A stretch of DNA of 64,000 bases. Origin: Poriferisodalis sp963663635. GTDB lineage: Bacteria; Actinomycetota; Acidimicrobiia; Acidimicrobiales; Poriferisodalaceae. A program made the translations under genes and the position numbers. The stretch spans positions 1-64,000 of the forward strand of contig CAXXMY010000016.1 of NCBI GenBank assembly GCA_963663635.2, written 5' to 3'. Positions 35,334 through 45,136 of the stretch are shown here, one piece after another (within the stretch, counting starts at the first letter, position 1; every line of letters starts with the position of its first letter). The notes under the pieces were generated by a model. It made no database searches, had not been told where the DNA came from, and was given only the letters and a program-made list of their open reading frames with translations.

Positions 35334-36206
35334 TCAATGCCCCGGATCGGGAGGGGCGAGCATTCGCGCCACTGCATCGGGGGTGCGCTGCCAGTCAGGC
35401 TCGACCCGCACACGCAGCTCCAGGTGCACACCGTCAAGGCCGAGTTCGCGCCTCGCCGCGGTGCCGACGTCGCGCAGCAGGCGTCCGCCACGGCCGATCA
35501 CGATGCCCTTTTGCGATTCGCGTTCGACTGCGATGTCACAGCGGATGCGACGGCCCTCCCACTCGGTGACCCGCACGGCAATGCTGTAGGGCAACTCGTC
35601 GTCGAGGCGCGCCAGCAGCTGCTCTCGCACTGCTTCTGAGATGCGCCACGCCTCTCCAAGGTCGGTGACCGACTCTGGCGGGAAGTATTCGGGACCCTCT
35701 GGAAGTCCCGCCACGAGATAGTCCCGCAAGGCATCTGTGCCCTGTCCGGTCAGACCTGAGACGGGAAAGTAGGCGTCAGCGTCCAGCTCCGCTGCTGCGG
35801 ACAGTTGTGCTGCCACCTGCGCACGCGAGGCACGGTCGCACTTGGTCACCACGATCACCGTCGGTGCGCCGTCGGGCAGCGACTCCCAGATTTGGCGGTC
35901 GCCGCGGCCTAGCGGCGCGGTGGCGTCGAGGACCATGCACACCACGTCCGCGGGCTCAAGCTCGGCAACGGCGGCGCGGGCAGTCTCATTGAGACGTTCA
36001 CCGAGCGACGTGACCGGCTTGGCGACGCCGGGTGTGTCCACGAACACGATCTGCGCACCCGGCAGGTGGCAGACGCCCATCACGCGCATGCGCGTGGTCT
36101 GGGGCTTCGCCGAGGTGATGCTGACCTTCGAGCCGACAAGGCAGTTCAGCAGCGTGGACTTGCCCGCGTTCGGTCGACCCACAAGCGCCACGAAACCTGA
36201 GCGCAT
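35334..36206 (-). CDS. era: GTPase Era
   Basis: A 290-residue GTPase that binds 16S rRNA during 30S maturation. G motifs are complete: G1 GRPNAGKSTLLN, G2 region SAKPQTTRMRVMG, G3 DTPGVAKP, G4 VVTKCD. The C-terminal KH domain has AVERESQKGIVIGRGGRLLRDVG. It is the last gene of the phoH-ybeY-CBS-era cluster, a conserved bacterial order, and starts 15 bp after the upstream stop. Confidence 0.95.
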   Translation of the reverse strand: MRSGFVALVGRPNAGKSTLLNCLVGSKVSITSAKPQTTRMRVMGVCHLPGAQIVFVDTPGVAKPVTSLGERLNETARAAVAELEPADVVCMVLDATAPLGRGDRQIWESLPDGAPTVIVVTKCDRASRAQVAAQLSAAAELDADAYFPVSGLTGQGTDALRDYLVAGLPEGPEYFPPESVTDLGEAWRISEAVREQLLARLDDELPYSIAVRVTEWEGRRIRCDIAVERESQKGIVIGRGGRLLRDVGTAARRELGLDGVHLELRVRVEPDWQRTPDAVARMLAPPDPGH

Positions 36207-36221
36207 CGTCGATCGCCGCGC

Positions 36222-37580
36222 TTACGCGGGACCTCGTCGAGCCTCGACGAGGTTGATGCGTCGGCCTTCGACTTCAAGCGCGGACAAGCGCCACCCGTCT
36301 AGCTCGATGGTCTCTCCGGGCTCGGGGACGTGGCCGGCGCGGTCGAGCACGAGACCGCCGACGGTGTCCCAGTCGCCGTCTGGCAGGCGCAAGTCCAGCA
36401 CCTCAGCCAGCCTGCCGGCGGGGAGCCGACCAGAGAACAGGAAGCGATCGTCGCCAAGTTCCTGCACGAGGGCTTCGTCAGCGTCGTACTCGTCGGAAAT
36501 CTCGCCGATCAGCTCCTCGATGATGTCCTCAAGCGTCACCAGCCCGGCCACACCGCCGTATTCGTCTACCGCGATGGCAAGGTGCGACTTCGACTCCTGC
36601 ATCTCGCGCATCAAGTCGCTCACCCGCTTCGTCTCGGGCACAAAAGTTGCAGGCCGCAACACGTGCTCGCACGTCGCCGATGTACCGCTGGCATCACCGT
36701 GGGGGCTCGCGCTCGGTGATCCGGCGTCGGCGCGCACGGTTGCGTCGGCACCGTGCAGGTATGCGGCTGCGAGGTCCTTCGCCAACACGATGCCGCGCAA
36801 GTCGTCGACGCTGTCCCCCGCTACCGGCAGTCTCGTGAAACCCGACGCGATCACCGTCTCCAGCGCGTCGGCCACGGTGTCTCGGAGTCTGACCGTGACC
36901 ATGTCCGGTCGGGGGACCATCACTTCGCGCACGATCGTTCCGCCCAGTTCCATGATCTGCCCGATGAGCGCGGCCTCGCTGTCTTCGATGAGGCTTGCCT
37001 CGGCAGCAGCAGAGGCAAGCGCGACCAGTTCGTCCTCGGTCACCTCGCCGCTGTCGTCGTGAGCCGTCGCTGGCCCAAGCAATCTCGCCGGTGCGGCCAG
37101 CAACCGGGCCAGCCACACGATTGGTGCGGCGCGACGCAGCGCACGCGCCGCAGGCGCGAGGACGCGCGCCATGCGGTCGTTGGCCTCGACGCCCCAGCGC
37201 CTCGGGACTGCCTCAGTGACCAAGAACAGCACGGCGGTTGCAACTCCCATTGCGGCGACGACTCCTGCCGCACTCACGCGGACTGCGGCAATCCAGGTAA
37301 CACCGCCCACCACGGTCACCTGGGCGAGCACGCGCAGCAACGACACCGGCCCAAGCACCAGCTCTCGGTCTTGGACGAGTTGCTCCAGGGTCGCACGAGC
37401 GGCTTTGTCGGCCCCGTTGCCATGGTTCCGGTCGCCGTTGCTGTCGGCTTCGTCGAGGCCGGACGCTCGCGCGCTACCGAGGCGAACGAACGTGGTCTCC
37501 ACCATGCGCAAGAACATCGCGGCGGCGAGCAGCACGGCCGCTGTGAGGCCGCCCAGTACCCAGTTCACAGCGTGGCCCAC
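36222..37580 (-). CDS. HlyC/CorC-family (DUF21-CBS) membrane protein
   Basis: A 452-residue protein with an N-terminal DUF21 domain of about three or four membrane helices (LTAAVLLAAAMFLRMVETTFV, then VTVVGGVTWIAAVRV). Two CBS domains follow (REVMVPRPDMVTVRLRDTVADALE and the segment ending VAGLVTLEDIIEELIGEI). The C-terminal CorC_HlyC domain is DRFLFSGRLPAGRLAEVLDL onward. Such proteins are linked to Mg2+/Co2+ efflux. The start overlaps the ybeY stop by 16 bp. Confidence 0.9.
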   Translation of the reverse strand: MGHAVNWVLGGLTAAVLLAAAMFLRMVETTFVRLGSARASGLDEADSNGDRNHGNGADKAARATLEQLVQDRELVLGPVSLLRVLAQVTVVGGVTWIAAVRVSAAGVVAAMGVATAVLFLVTEAVPRRWGVEANDRMARVLAPAARALRRAAPIVWLARLLAAPARLLGPATAHDDSGEVTEDELVALASAAAEASLIEDSEAALIGQIMELGGTIVREVMVPRPDMVTVRLRDTVADALETVIASGFTRLPVAGDSVDDLRGIVLAKDLAAAYLHGADATVRADAGSPSASPHGDASGTSATCEHVLRPATFVPETKRVSDLMREMQESKSHLAIAVDEYGGVAGLVTLEDIIEELIGEISDEYDADEALVQELGDDRFLFSGRLPAGRLAEVLDLRLPDGDWDTVGGLVLDRAGHVPEPGETIELDGWRLSALEVEGRRINLVEARRGPA

Positions 37581-38155
37581 AATGCGCTCAGGTGCTCTGC
37601 CTCCCGCTTGCGCATGGCCGCAGCGGGAGCTGGCTCGGCATGATCAATGCCGAGCAGATGCAAGAGCCCGTGCACGACGAGCAGATCGAGTTCCGCAGTC
37701 ACCGTGCCGTCATGGCCCGGCCGAGAGTTCGCCCCAGCCGCTGCGTTGGCCGCCGCCACCGCAGGACACACGATCACGTCGCCCACGAGAATTCCGCCTG
37801 CTGCGCTGTCGATCGAGCTTGACGCAGACGCGATCGCTGTCTGGCAGTGGTCCGCAGCGCCGCCGGCAGGCGCGAGGTCAATGGGAAATGCGAGGACATC
37901 GGTCGGCCCGTCATGTCCCATGTGCGCAGTGTTGAGCTCTGCCATCTCTTCGCACCCGACGAAGCTCACCGCCGCCTCAGCATCGGATGGCACGCCCTCG
38001 GCCGCCAGGACGCGGCGCACCAGTCTGCGATAGCGCGCCACGTCGAGCCGTACATCGGTCTGGCGATCCGCCAGCAGCACCGAGTACCCGCTCGAACCGT
38101 CGTCGGGACCGATCGGCGCAGACGCGTCAAGCGCTGCCGTTGCGTTCCGCGTCAC
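37565..38155 (-). CDS. ybeY: Endoribonuclease YbeY
   Basis: A metal-dependent RNase for rRNA processing and quality control, about 196 residues. The zinc motif His-x3-His-x5-His is in VVHGLLHLLGIDHAEP near the C-terminus. The upstream conserved segment is CEEMAELNTAHMGHDGPTDVLAFPID. A loop of about 25 Ala/Ser/Gly residues (SASSSIDSAAGG) is longer than in most YbeY. GTG 38155 is chosen as the start; it overlaps the phoH stop by 29 bp. Confidence 0.9.
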   Translation of the reverse strand: MTRNATAALDASAPIGPDDGSSGYSVLLADRQTDVRLDVARYRRLVRRVLAAEGVPSDAEAAVSFVGCEEMAELNTAHMGHDGPTDVLAFPIDLAPAGGAADHCQTAIASASSSIDSAAGGILVGDVIVCPAVAAANAAAGANSRPGHDGTVTAELDLLVVHGLLHLLGIDHAEPAPAAAMRKREAEHLSALWATL

Positions 38156-39122
38156 GTCGGTCGTAGGCAGCGACGATGTCGCCGACGATGCGATGGCGGG
38201 TGATGTCCCGGCGTCCCAACATCGCGAAGGCCAACCCTTCAATCCCATCCAATGATTGCTCCACGTCGAGCAGGCCGCTCTTGCCGCCGGGCACGTCGAT
38301 CTGCGTTCGGTCACCGGTCACGACGACCTTGGAGCCGAAGCCGATGCGCGTCAGGAACATCTTCATCTGCTCCGGCGTGGTGTTCTGCGCCTCGTCCAGG
38401 ATGATGAAGCTGTCGTTGAGCGTCCGCCCGCGCATGAATGCAAGCGGAGCGACGTCGATGGTCTTGCGCTCAAGCAGCTTGGCGGCCGTCTCGACATCAA
38501 GCATGTCGTACAGCGCGTCGTAGAGCGGTGCGAGATACGGGTCGATCTTCGCCATCAGGTCCCCGGGCAAGAAGCCCAGGTGTTCGCCCGCCTCGACCGC
38601 GGGTCGTGTGAGCACGATGCGGCGTACCGCCTTGGACATCAGCGCGTCCACGGCCAACGCGACCGCCAACCAGGTCTTGCCCGTTCCGGCAGGCCCCACT
38701 GCGAATGTCACGATGTTTGACCGCACCGTCTCCACGTACCGCTTCTGACCGGCGCTCTTGGCGCGAACGACACGGCCATTGGGTGCACGGACCATCGGAG
38801 CCGACAGCACATCGCTGGGGCTCTCGTCGGCCTCAACCATGTCGATGACCCTGCCCAGCACCTCGGGCTCGAGTCGCTGGCCGGCCTCAAGCACCTGAAC
38901 GAGCTCGGTGAACACCTGTCCGACGACAGACGCGCTCGGGCCTGCGACAGTGATCTCATTGCCTCGCACATGAATGTCGGCATCGGCGAAGTGGTCTGCA
39001 ACCAGGCGCAAATGCTCGTCGCGCTGGCCCAGCACACCGACCATCAGATGATTTCCCGGAACGTGGATCCGGACTTGCGTGTCGGTCACAGGGCTCGGGC
39101 GCTCGATACGCCAAGACGGCAT
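38127..39122 (-). CDS. phoH: PhoH-like ATPase
   Basis: A 331-residue ATPase. Residues 1-110 hold the PhoH2-type N-terminal region. The P-loop is FAVGPAGTGKTWLAVALA, then VLTRPAVEAGEHLGFLPGD. Walker B is SFIILDEAQNTTPEQMKMFLTR, followed by VVTGDRTQIDVPGGKSG. It is the first gene of the phoH-ybeY-CBS-era run. The role of the family is probably in RNA metabolism. Only the first 80 bp of the upstream gap are free before the DUF3039 gene. Confidence 0.93.
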   Translation of the reverse strand: MPSWRIERPSPVTDTQVRIHVPGNHLMVGVLGQRDEHLRLVADHFADADIHVRGNEITVAGPSASVVGQVFTELVQVLEAGQRLEPEVLGRVIDMVEADESPSDVLSAPMVRAPNGRVVRAKSAGQKRYVETVRSNIVTFAVGPAGTGKTWLAVALAVDALMSKAVRRIVLTRPAVEAGEHLGFLPGDLMAKIDPYLAPLYDALYDMLDVETAAKLLERKTIDVAPLAFMRGRTLNDSFIILDEAQNTTPEQMKMFLTRIGFGSKVVVTGDRTQIDVPGGKSGLLDVEQSLDGIEGLAFAMLGRRDITRHRIVGDIVAAYDRRDAERNGSA

Positions 39123-39205
39123 CTGGAGGCGCCGACGGATCGGGCAGTCACGATGGGCGCAAGGCTAGTCGCCCGCCTCTGCGTTTGATCGGCCATGTGC
39201 GCACA

Positions 39206-39445
39206 TCAGGATCGAAGACGCGCGTAGATCTCCTTGCAGGCCAGACACACCGGGTAACGCTTGCCTTCGCGGGTCGGCACCCACCGTTTGCCGCACAGCG
39301 CAATGACCGCCTCGCCCGTCACAGCAGAACGAGTCAACTGCACCTTGTCGACAAAGTGGGAGAAGCGGTCGTGGCCACCGTCGCTCGGGCGCTCATCGAC
39401 GAGCGTGTCGCTCTCTGGCGAGTTGAGAACGGTTTCTTTGCCCAC
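39206..39445 (-). CDS. DUF3039 family small zinc-type protein
   Basis: A 79-residue protein characteristic of actinobacteria. The core FSHFVDKVQLTRSAVTGEAVIALCGKRWVP is followed by YPVCLACKEIYARL. Three Cys (ALCG, and Cys-x2-Cys in CLAC) plus a His could bind zinc. The function is unknown. It begins at GTG 39445 and is divergent from the MFS-ferrochelatase gene, with 152 bp between them. Confidence 0.8.
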   Translation of the reverse strand: MGKETVLNSPESDTLVDERPSDGGHDRFSHFVDKVQLTRSAVTGEAVIALCGKRWVPTREGKRYPVCLACKEIYARLRS

Positions 39446-39597
39446 CTCGCGCCTTCCGCTCGTTTGTGTGACAGCTCAAATCGCCGGGCCCGGCGGCTGG
39501 GCGCTGGCATCGGGTCTGCGGCACAGTATGGCGGCACGCTGCGGCGGTATTGTGCGCGACGGCGCCGGTGCCCGGCTGGCGCGGCGAAGGGCTGCAT

Positions 39598-41985
39598 GTG
39601 AGCCGCAACGCGACGCCTCCCATCGCTACATCGCGCAGCAAGATCGACTCGGCAGCCGGCTGGACGGTGGTGTTCTCAGCCGCGCTGGCGACCTTCGCGG
39701 TCTTCGGTGTGGCGTACAGCTTCGGCGTCGTGCTCGATGAGATCAAGGCCGAATTCGGGATCGGCACCGGCCTGACCTCGCTGCTGTTCTCGATCTCGAC
39801 ATTCATTTACTTCGTGCTCGGCGTGTTCACCGGTCGCCTCGGAGATCGCTACGGACCTCGCCGTGTCTTGCTGGCCGGCGCAGTCTCGCTTGGTGCCGGC
39901 CTGTGGGTTACGAGCCTCGCGGGCAATCTGTGGCTCGGAATCGCCACCTACGGGTTCGGCGTCGGATTCGGCGTGGCCTGCGCCTACGTGCCGATGGTGT
40001 CAGCGGTCGGCGGGTGGTTCGAACGCCATCGGACATCGGCTCTGGGCGTGGCGGTCGCGGGAATCGGGCTAGGCCAGATGGTCGGCGCGCAATTCGTCGA
40101 GAAACTCATCGCAAGATACGGCTGGCGCGGCACCTTTCAGGTGCTGGCCGTCGTGGCGACCGGCTTGCTGGTCGTCGCAGCTGTGGGCGCTCGCCGACCG
40201 CCCAGTGTCGCAACCCCGGGCGAGATGCCGTCCATGCGGCGGTTGATGCATAACCGTCGCTTCGCGCTGCTCTATCTGTCGATGCTCCTGCTGAGTGCAA
40301 GCCTTTTCATCCCCATCATCTTCATCAAGAAATACGTGGACGACGGTGGCGGCACCCGCGGCGCATTGCTGATCTCGATCATCGGCTTGGCCTCGCTGCT
40401 GGGTCGGCTGGGCCTTGGTGCCCTCGGCACCGTGCTGCCGTTGATGCGGCTCTACCAGATCTCCTACTTGGTAATGGGACTGAGCTACTTGATCTGGCTC
40501 TTTGCCGACAACAACTACACGGTGCTCGTGGTGTTTGCCCTCGTCATGGGCAGCAGCTATGGCGGATTCATAGCGCTCTCCCCAGCCATAGCAGCCCAAC
40601 TCTTCGGCCTGAACGGCCTCGGCAGCGTTCTGGGAGCGCTGTACACCGCGGCAGGCGTGGGCGGGCTCGCCGGACCGCCCTTGGCCGGTCTATTGATCGA
40701 CAGCTACGGCTTCAGCGCGGCCATCGTTGCCGCGATGTGCACGGCGTTGGCATCCGTACCGCTGCTGGTCGCCACGGCCCGAGCACCAGCGGTACCGCTG
40801 GCAACGGTTGGCGGCGCAGGGGCTGCCCCCGCCCCGCAGACGCCGACGGTTGCCGTCCCGCACGACAATGCGACGCCAGCGTCGAGCATCCGCGAGCCCC
40901 TGATGTCACTCGCCACGATCGGGCCTAGCCGGATCGACTCCGTGCTGCTGTTGTCGTTCGGCGGCCCAGACGGGCCCGACGATGTGATGCCATTCCTGCA
41001 CAACGTCACACGAGGCCGCGACGTCCCCTCCGAACGGCTCGCCGATGTCGCCCGGCAGTACATGCGCCACGGCGGCGTGAGCCCGATCAACGCCCAGAAC
41101 CGCGAACTGCTCAACGCTCTTTCAGCCGAGCTCGGCCGGCGAGGCCACGAGATCCCCTGCTACTGGGGAAACCGCAACTGGCATCCATACCTGCGCGACA
41201 CCGTGCGACAGATGGCACTCGAGGACCGCAACCACGCCGCCGTCGTGACGACTTCGGCGTTCAGCTCATACTCGAGCTGCCGTCAGTACAACGAGGATCT
41301 TGCATACGCAGCTGCCGGCACAACGCGTGCGCCGCGCCTGACGAGAGTGCGCGTCTACGGCAATCACCCCGGATTCGTGGGTGCGGCCGCGCAGCGCATC
41401 CGTGAAGCCATCGACGGTGCACGCCTCGGGCCCGACGTGCACACACTGTTCACCGCACACAGCCTCCCGCTGTCGATGGCGGCAGCCTGCGACTACCAAG
41501 CACAGCTCGTCGACGCCGCTGAGAACGTGGCCGACCTAGCAGGGTTGGGGGGACCAGTCGAAGTGGTGTATCAGTCCCGCAGCGGACCCCCGCATGTGCC
41601 GTGGTTGGAACCCGACATCAATGATCGCCTCGTTGAGCTCGCAGGGCAAGGGTCCCGCAGCGTTCTGGTGATGCCGCTGGGCTTCGTGTCCGATCACATG
41701 GAGGTCATCGTCGACCTCGATACCCGCGCCCGCGCCACTGCGTCGCTCGCAGGACTCACCATGGTTCGTGCTGCCACTGTCGGCACGCATCCGCTCTTCG
41801 TAGCGGCCTTGGCGGATCTCGTCGAGGAAGCTTCGGGACTGCGTGACGATCGACCCACCCTCGGCGAACTGGGCCCTCGACCCGATGTCTGCGCGGCCGA
41901 CTGCTGCCCCGCCCGAGCGCGAGCCCCAGGGCCGAGCTCAGCCGTCACCGCCCGAGTCGCGATGCCGAGTCGCGCAATCTCGTAG
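39598..41985 (+). CDS. MFS transporter fused to ferrochelatase (coproporphyrin III ferrochelatase type)
   Basis: One uninterrupted frame of 795 residues. Residues 1 to about 400 are a 12-helix major facilitator: the motif A-like loop GRLGDRYGPRRVLL follows helix 2, and FAVFGVAYSFGVVLDEI resembles monocarboxylate/oxalate porters. An Ala/Pro-rich linker (about 400-435) follows. From about 436 it is ferrochelatase: VLLLSFGGPDGPDDVMPFL, SAFSSYSSCRQYNEDL (Cys at a cluster-ligand position in actinobacterial enzymes), FTAHSLP with the catalytic His, and VMPLGFVSDHMEV. The tail VCAADCC could supply more cluster Cys. An internal ATG at 40903 fits a separate ferrochelatase start but has no Shine-Dalgarno. 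The start used is GTG 39598. Confidence 0.85.
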   Translation: MSRNATPPIATSRSKIDSAAGWTVVFSAALATFAVFGVAYSFGVVLDEIKAEFGIGTGLTSLLFSISTFIYFVLGVFTGRLGDRYGPRRVLLAGAVSLGAGLWVTSLAGNLWLGIATYGFGVGFGVACAYVPMVSAVGGWFERHRTSALGVAVAGIGLGQMVGAQFVEKLIARYGWRGTFQVLAVVATGLLVVAAVGARRPPSVATPGEMPSMRRLMHNRRFALLYLSMLLLSASLFIPIIFIKKYVDDGGGTRGALLISIIGLASLLGRLGLGALGTVLPLMRLYQISYLVMGLSYLIWLFADNNYTVLVVFALVMGSSYGGFIALSPAIAAQLFGLNGLGSVLGALYTAAGVGGLAGPPLAGLLIDSYGFSAAIVAAMCTALASVPLLVATARAPAVPLATVGGAGAAPAPQTPTVAVPHDNATPASSIREPLMSLATIGPSRIDSVLLLSFGGPDGPDDVMPFLHNVTRGRDVPSERLADVARQYMRHGGVSPINAQNRELLNALSAELGRRGHEIPCYWGNRNWHPYLRDTVRQMALEDRNHAAVVTTSAFSSYSSCRQYNEDLAYAAAGTTRAPRLTRVRVYGNHPGFVGAAAQRIREAIDGARLGPDVHTLFTAHSLPLSMAAACDYQAQLVDAAENVADLAGLGGPVEVVYQSRSGPPHVPWLEPDINDRLVELAGQGSRSVLVMPLGFVSDHMEVIVDLDTRARATASLAGLTMVRAATVGTHPLFVAALADLVEEASGLRDDRPTLGELGPRPDVCAADCCPARARAPGPSSAVTARVAMPSRAIS

Positions 41986-42056
41986 CCGCAGCGTAGCCAC
42001 AGCCTCCTAGCCGCAGCCGCTCGTGGCACCGCACGCGCCCGGAACTCGTAGGCCTC

Positions 42057-45038
42057 CTAGCCGCAGCCGCTCGTGGCACCGCAGGACCGGCAAGCGAAGC
42101 ACGAGCCTGCGCGCACCATGCGGTCGCCGCAGGTCATGCACAGCGGGGCGTCTCGGTAGACGACGTTGCGGTTCACCCCGAATGTGCTGGGATACGTCGG
42201 TGGGTCCGGAGTTGGCTCGGCACCGATCGCACTGGTCACCGAGGCGCTCTCGAGCCCCGGAAGGGGCGGTTCGGTGCGCTCATCAACGCTGAGCACTCCG
42301 AGCTCAGTGCGTTCGTCGAGGGGCAGGTACTCGAGGGCGAGTCGACGGAAGATGTAGTCCACGATGCTCGTCGCGATCCTCAATTGGGGATCGTCGGTGA
42401 GCCCTGCGGGCTCGAAGCGCATGTTGGTGAACGCCTCGACGTAGGAGCGCAGCGGCACGCCGTGCTGCAACCCGTGGCTGACCGAGATGGCGAACGCGTC
42501 CATGATCCCGGCGAGCGTCGAGCCCTGCTTCGCCACGATGAGGAATATCTCCCCTGGCCTTCCGTCGTCGTACTCCCCCACCGTCATGAAACCGTGACAG
42601 TCAGTGACCCGGAACGAGAGCGTTCGCGACCGTCTGCTGCGAGGCAGTCGTTCACGGCGAGGCGCCAAGTGGGCCCCAGCAACGCTCGTGACATCGCTCG
42701 CCGAAGCTGCGAGGCCCGACGCATTGCCGGATGCGCCGACCGACAACGGTTGGCTCACCTTCGAGTTGTCGCGATAGATCGCAACAGCTTTGAGCCCCAC
42801 CTTCCACGAGTGTCGCAAGAGTGATTCGACGTCGTCGACCGTGGCGCTCGCGGGCAGGTTCACGGTCTTGGAGATTGCACCAGACACAAATGGCTGGCAC
42901 GCAGCCATCATCTCGATGTGGCCTTCGGGCGCGATGGCGCCGTCGCCGATCGAGCATGCAAACACCGGCGCGTGTTCGCCCGACAGATGCGGGGCGCCCG
43001 CGATGAGCGAGGTGGCCAGGATGTGCGCTTCGATGTCGGCAATCTGCGCATGGGAATAGCCGAGCCGAGCGAGTGCGATCGGCACCGTCGAGTTGACGAT
43101 GCGGAGGTCGCCGCCCCCAACCAGCTTCTTGTGCTTCACCAGGCCCAGATCTGGCTCGATCCCCGTGGTGTCGCAATCCATCATGAACGAGATGGTGCCT
43201 GTGGGCGCGATGACCGTTGCCTGGGAGTTGCGCACGCCATGGGCTTCACAACCCGCTACCGCAGCATCCCAACGACCGCGTGCCGCCACCGAGATCTCAG
43301 CCGCGAGCTCAACGAGGGCGCTGTGGGCGACGGCGTCGTGCCCGTTGCGCCGCAGCGTGGACGACTCGGCGTCACTGAGGCCTCGCTGCGCCGCAGCGTC
43401 GACATCGTCCAGCGCACAGCGATGCCGGTTCAGCACCCCGAGCGTCGCAGCAGCGTTCGCTGCATAACCATCAAAAGGCCCGAGCCGTTCCGCCAGATCA
43501 GCTGAGGTCGCATACGCCTCTCCGCACATGAGTGCCGTGATCGCAGCCGCGAGTGTGCGACCTTGCGTCGAGTCGTACGGAGCACCGGCCGCCATCAGCA
43601 GCGCCCCAAGGTTTGTGAACCCCAACCCGAGCTGGCGGAATTGCCGAGATGTCTGCCCGATGAGCTCGGTCGGATAGTCGGCGTGGCTCACGAGCACGTC
43701 CTGCGCGATGAACGTGATTCGAACCGCTTGGCGAAATCCCTCGATGTCAAAGTCGGCATCGTCGCCGGCAGCGCGGGCTGCACCGTCCGCGAAGAAGGGC
43801 AGCAGGTTCACGCTGGCGAGGTTGCACGCTGAGTTGTCGAGGTGCAGATACTCGCTGCACGGGTTGCTGGCGTTGATCGGCCCGTGGGCCGGCGCTGTGT
43901 GCCAGCTGTTGATCGTCGTTGAGAACTGCACGCCCGGATCGGCACATTCCCATGCTGCTTGTGCGATCTGGCGGAACAGATCACGAGCCGGCAGCTGCGA
44001 GGTCACCTCCCCCGTCGTGCGAGCGCTCAGTTGCCAAATCGAGTCCTGCTCGACGGCACTCATGAACTCGTCGGACAGACGGACCGAGTTGTTGGCGTTC
44101 TGGTACTGCACTGAGAACGAATCGACGCCGTCGATGTCCATATCGAAACCGGAAGCCGCCAGCGCTCGGGCCTTGCGCTCTTCGCGTGCCTTGCACCACA
44201 CGAAGGCCTCAATGTCGGGATGGTCCGCATCGAGCAGCACCATCTTGGCGGCGCGCCGTGTCTTGCCCCCGCTGCGAATCGTTCCCGCGGATGCATCGGC
44301 ACCGCGCATGAAGCTGACCGGACCGCTCGCTTCCCCGCCGCCGGAGAGCAGCTCGCAAGATGCCCGGATGTCCGACAGGTTGACACCTGCACCAGAACCG
44401 CCCTTGAAGATCCTGCCTTCGGTGACATACCAATCAAGAATTGAGTCCATGTTGTCGTCGACCGACAGGATGAAGCAGGCCGACGCCTGCTGCGGAACGC
44501 CCTCGACGCCGATGTTGAACCACACCGGGCTGTTGAAGGCGACCCGCTGGTGCAGCAACAACCACGTCAGCTCGGCTTCGAAGGCGTCCCCAGCCTCGGG
44601 CGAATCGAAGTAACCGTCCGCGATCGCCCATTGGGTGATCGCCGAGACCACTCGATCGATGACCTGACGCAGCGAGCTCTCGCGGTCAGGAGTGCCGAGC
44701 GTGCCTCGGAAGTACTTCTGGGCGACGATATTGGCGGCCGTCGGACTCCAGTCCTGCGGGAACTCGACATCTGGCTGGGCGAACGCCACCGTGTCATCAA
44801 TCGAGTTCACAATCGAGGCGTCGCGGCGCTCCCACTGGACTGTGTCGTGCGGATGCGTGCCAACGGTCGTGAAGTGCCGGCGCACGTGCAGGCCTGTCGA
44901 TGCCGAACGAGCGACGCCAGGCGCGTGCTGCGCATCCGTGGTGTGCGCTATTGCCACGCCGGACACCACGTCGACGAGCGCAGGCTTGACGAGCGCAGGT
45001 TCGCCAAGCGCAGGCCGCGGTCGCCCCACGAAGCGCAA
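42057..45038 (-). CDS. nrdJ: Adenosylcobalamin-dependent (class II) ribonucleotide reductase
   Basis: A large class II reductase of about 993 residues in one frame, which makes deoxyribonucleotides without oxygen dependence. Signatures: KYFRGTLGTP near the start of the conserved part, VWFNIGVEGVPQQASACFILSV, the active-site region NPCSEYLHLDNSACNLASVNL, and TGIEPDLGLVKHKKLVGGG. The C-terminal zinc ribbon CMTCGDRMVRAGSCFACRSCG is typical. The first 60 residues before FTTVGTHPHDTVQWERRD are not conserved-looking, so the true start may be downstream of 45038. The 3' end is partly duplicated just after the stop (42003-42033). Confidence 0.93.
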   Translation of the reverse strand: MRFVGRPRPALGEPALVKPALVDVVSGVAIAHTTDAQHAPGVARSASTGLHVRRHFTTVGTHPHDTVQWERRDASIVNSIDDTVAFAQPDVEFPQDWSPTAANIVAQKYFRGTLGTPDRESSLRQVIDRVVSAITQWAIADGYFDSPEAGDAFEAELTWLLLHQRVAFNSPVWFNIGVEGVPQQASACFILSVDDNMDSILDWYVTEGRIFKGGSGAGVNLSDIRASCELLSGGGEASGPVSFMRGADASAGTIRSGGKTRRAAKMVLLDADHPDIEAFVWCKAREERKARALAASGFDMDIDGVDSFSVQYQNANNSVRLSDEFMSAVEQDSIWQLSARTTGEVTSQLPARDLFRQIAQAAWECADPGVQFSTTINSWHTAPAHGPINASNPCSEYLHLDNSACNLASVNLLPFFADGAARAAGDDADFDIEGFRQAVRITFIAQDVLVSHADYPTELIGQTSRQFRQLGLGFTNLGALLMAAGAPYDSTQGRTLAAAITALMCGEAYATSADLAERLGPFDGYAANAAATLGVLNRHRCALDDVDAAAQRGLSDAESSTLRRNGHDAVAHSALVELAAEISVAARGRWDAAVAGCEAHGVRNSQATVIAPTGTISFMMDCDTTGIEPDLGLVKHKKLVGGGDLRIVNSTVPIALARLGYSHAQIADIEAHILATSLIAGAPHLSGEHAPVFACSIGDGAIAPEGHIEMMAACQPFVSGAISKTVNLPASATVDDVESLLRHSWKVGLKAVAIYRDNSKVSQPLSVGASGNASGLAASASDVTSVAGAHLAPRRERLPRSRRSRTLSFRVTDCHGFMTVGEYDDGRPGEIFLIVAKQGSTLAGIMDAFAISVSHGLQHGVPLRSYVEAFTNMRFEPAGLTDDPQLRIATSIVDYIFRRLALEYLPLDERTELGVLSVDERTEPPLPGLESASVTSAIGAEPTPDPPTYPSTFGVNRNVVYRDAPLCMTCGDRMVRAGSCFACRSCGATSGCG

Positions 45039-45136
45039 GAGAGGTAACGCGATTCGGCAGCGTGCACTCCGAGAACGCTACGGCTGGTCTCCTGTGGACC
45101 GGAAGTGTGCAACGCCGGGATCTTCCTGGGGAAATT

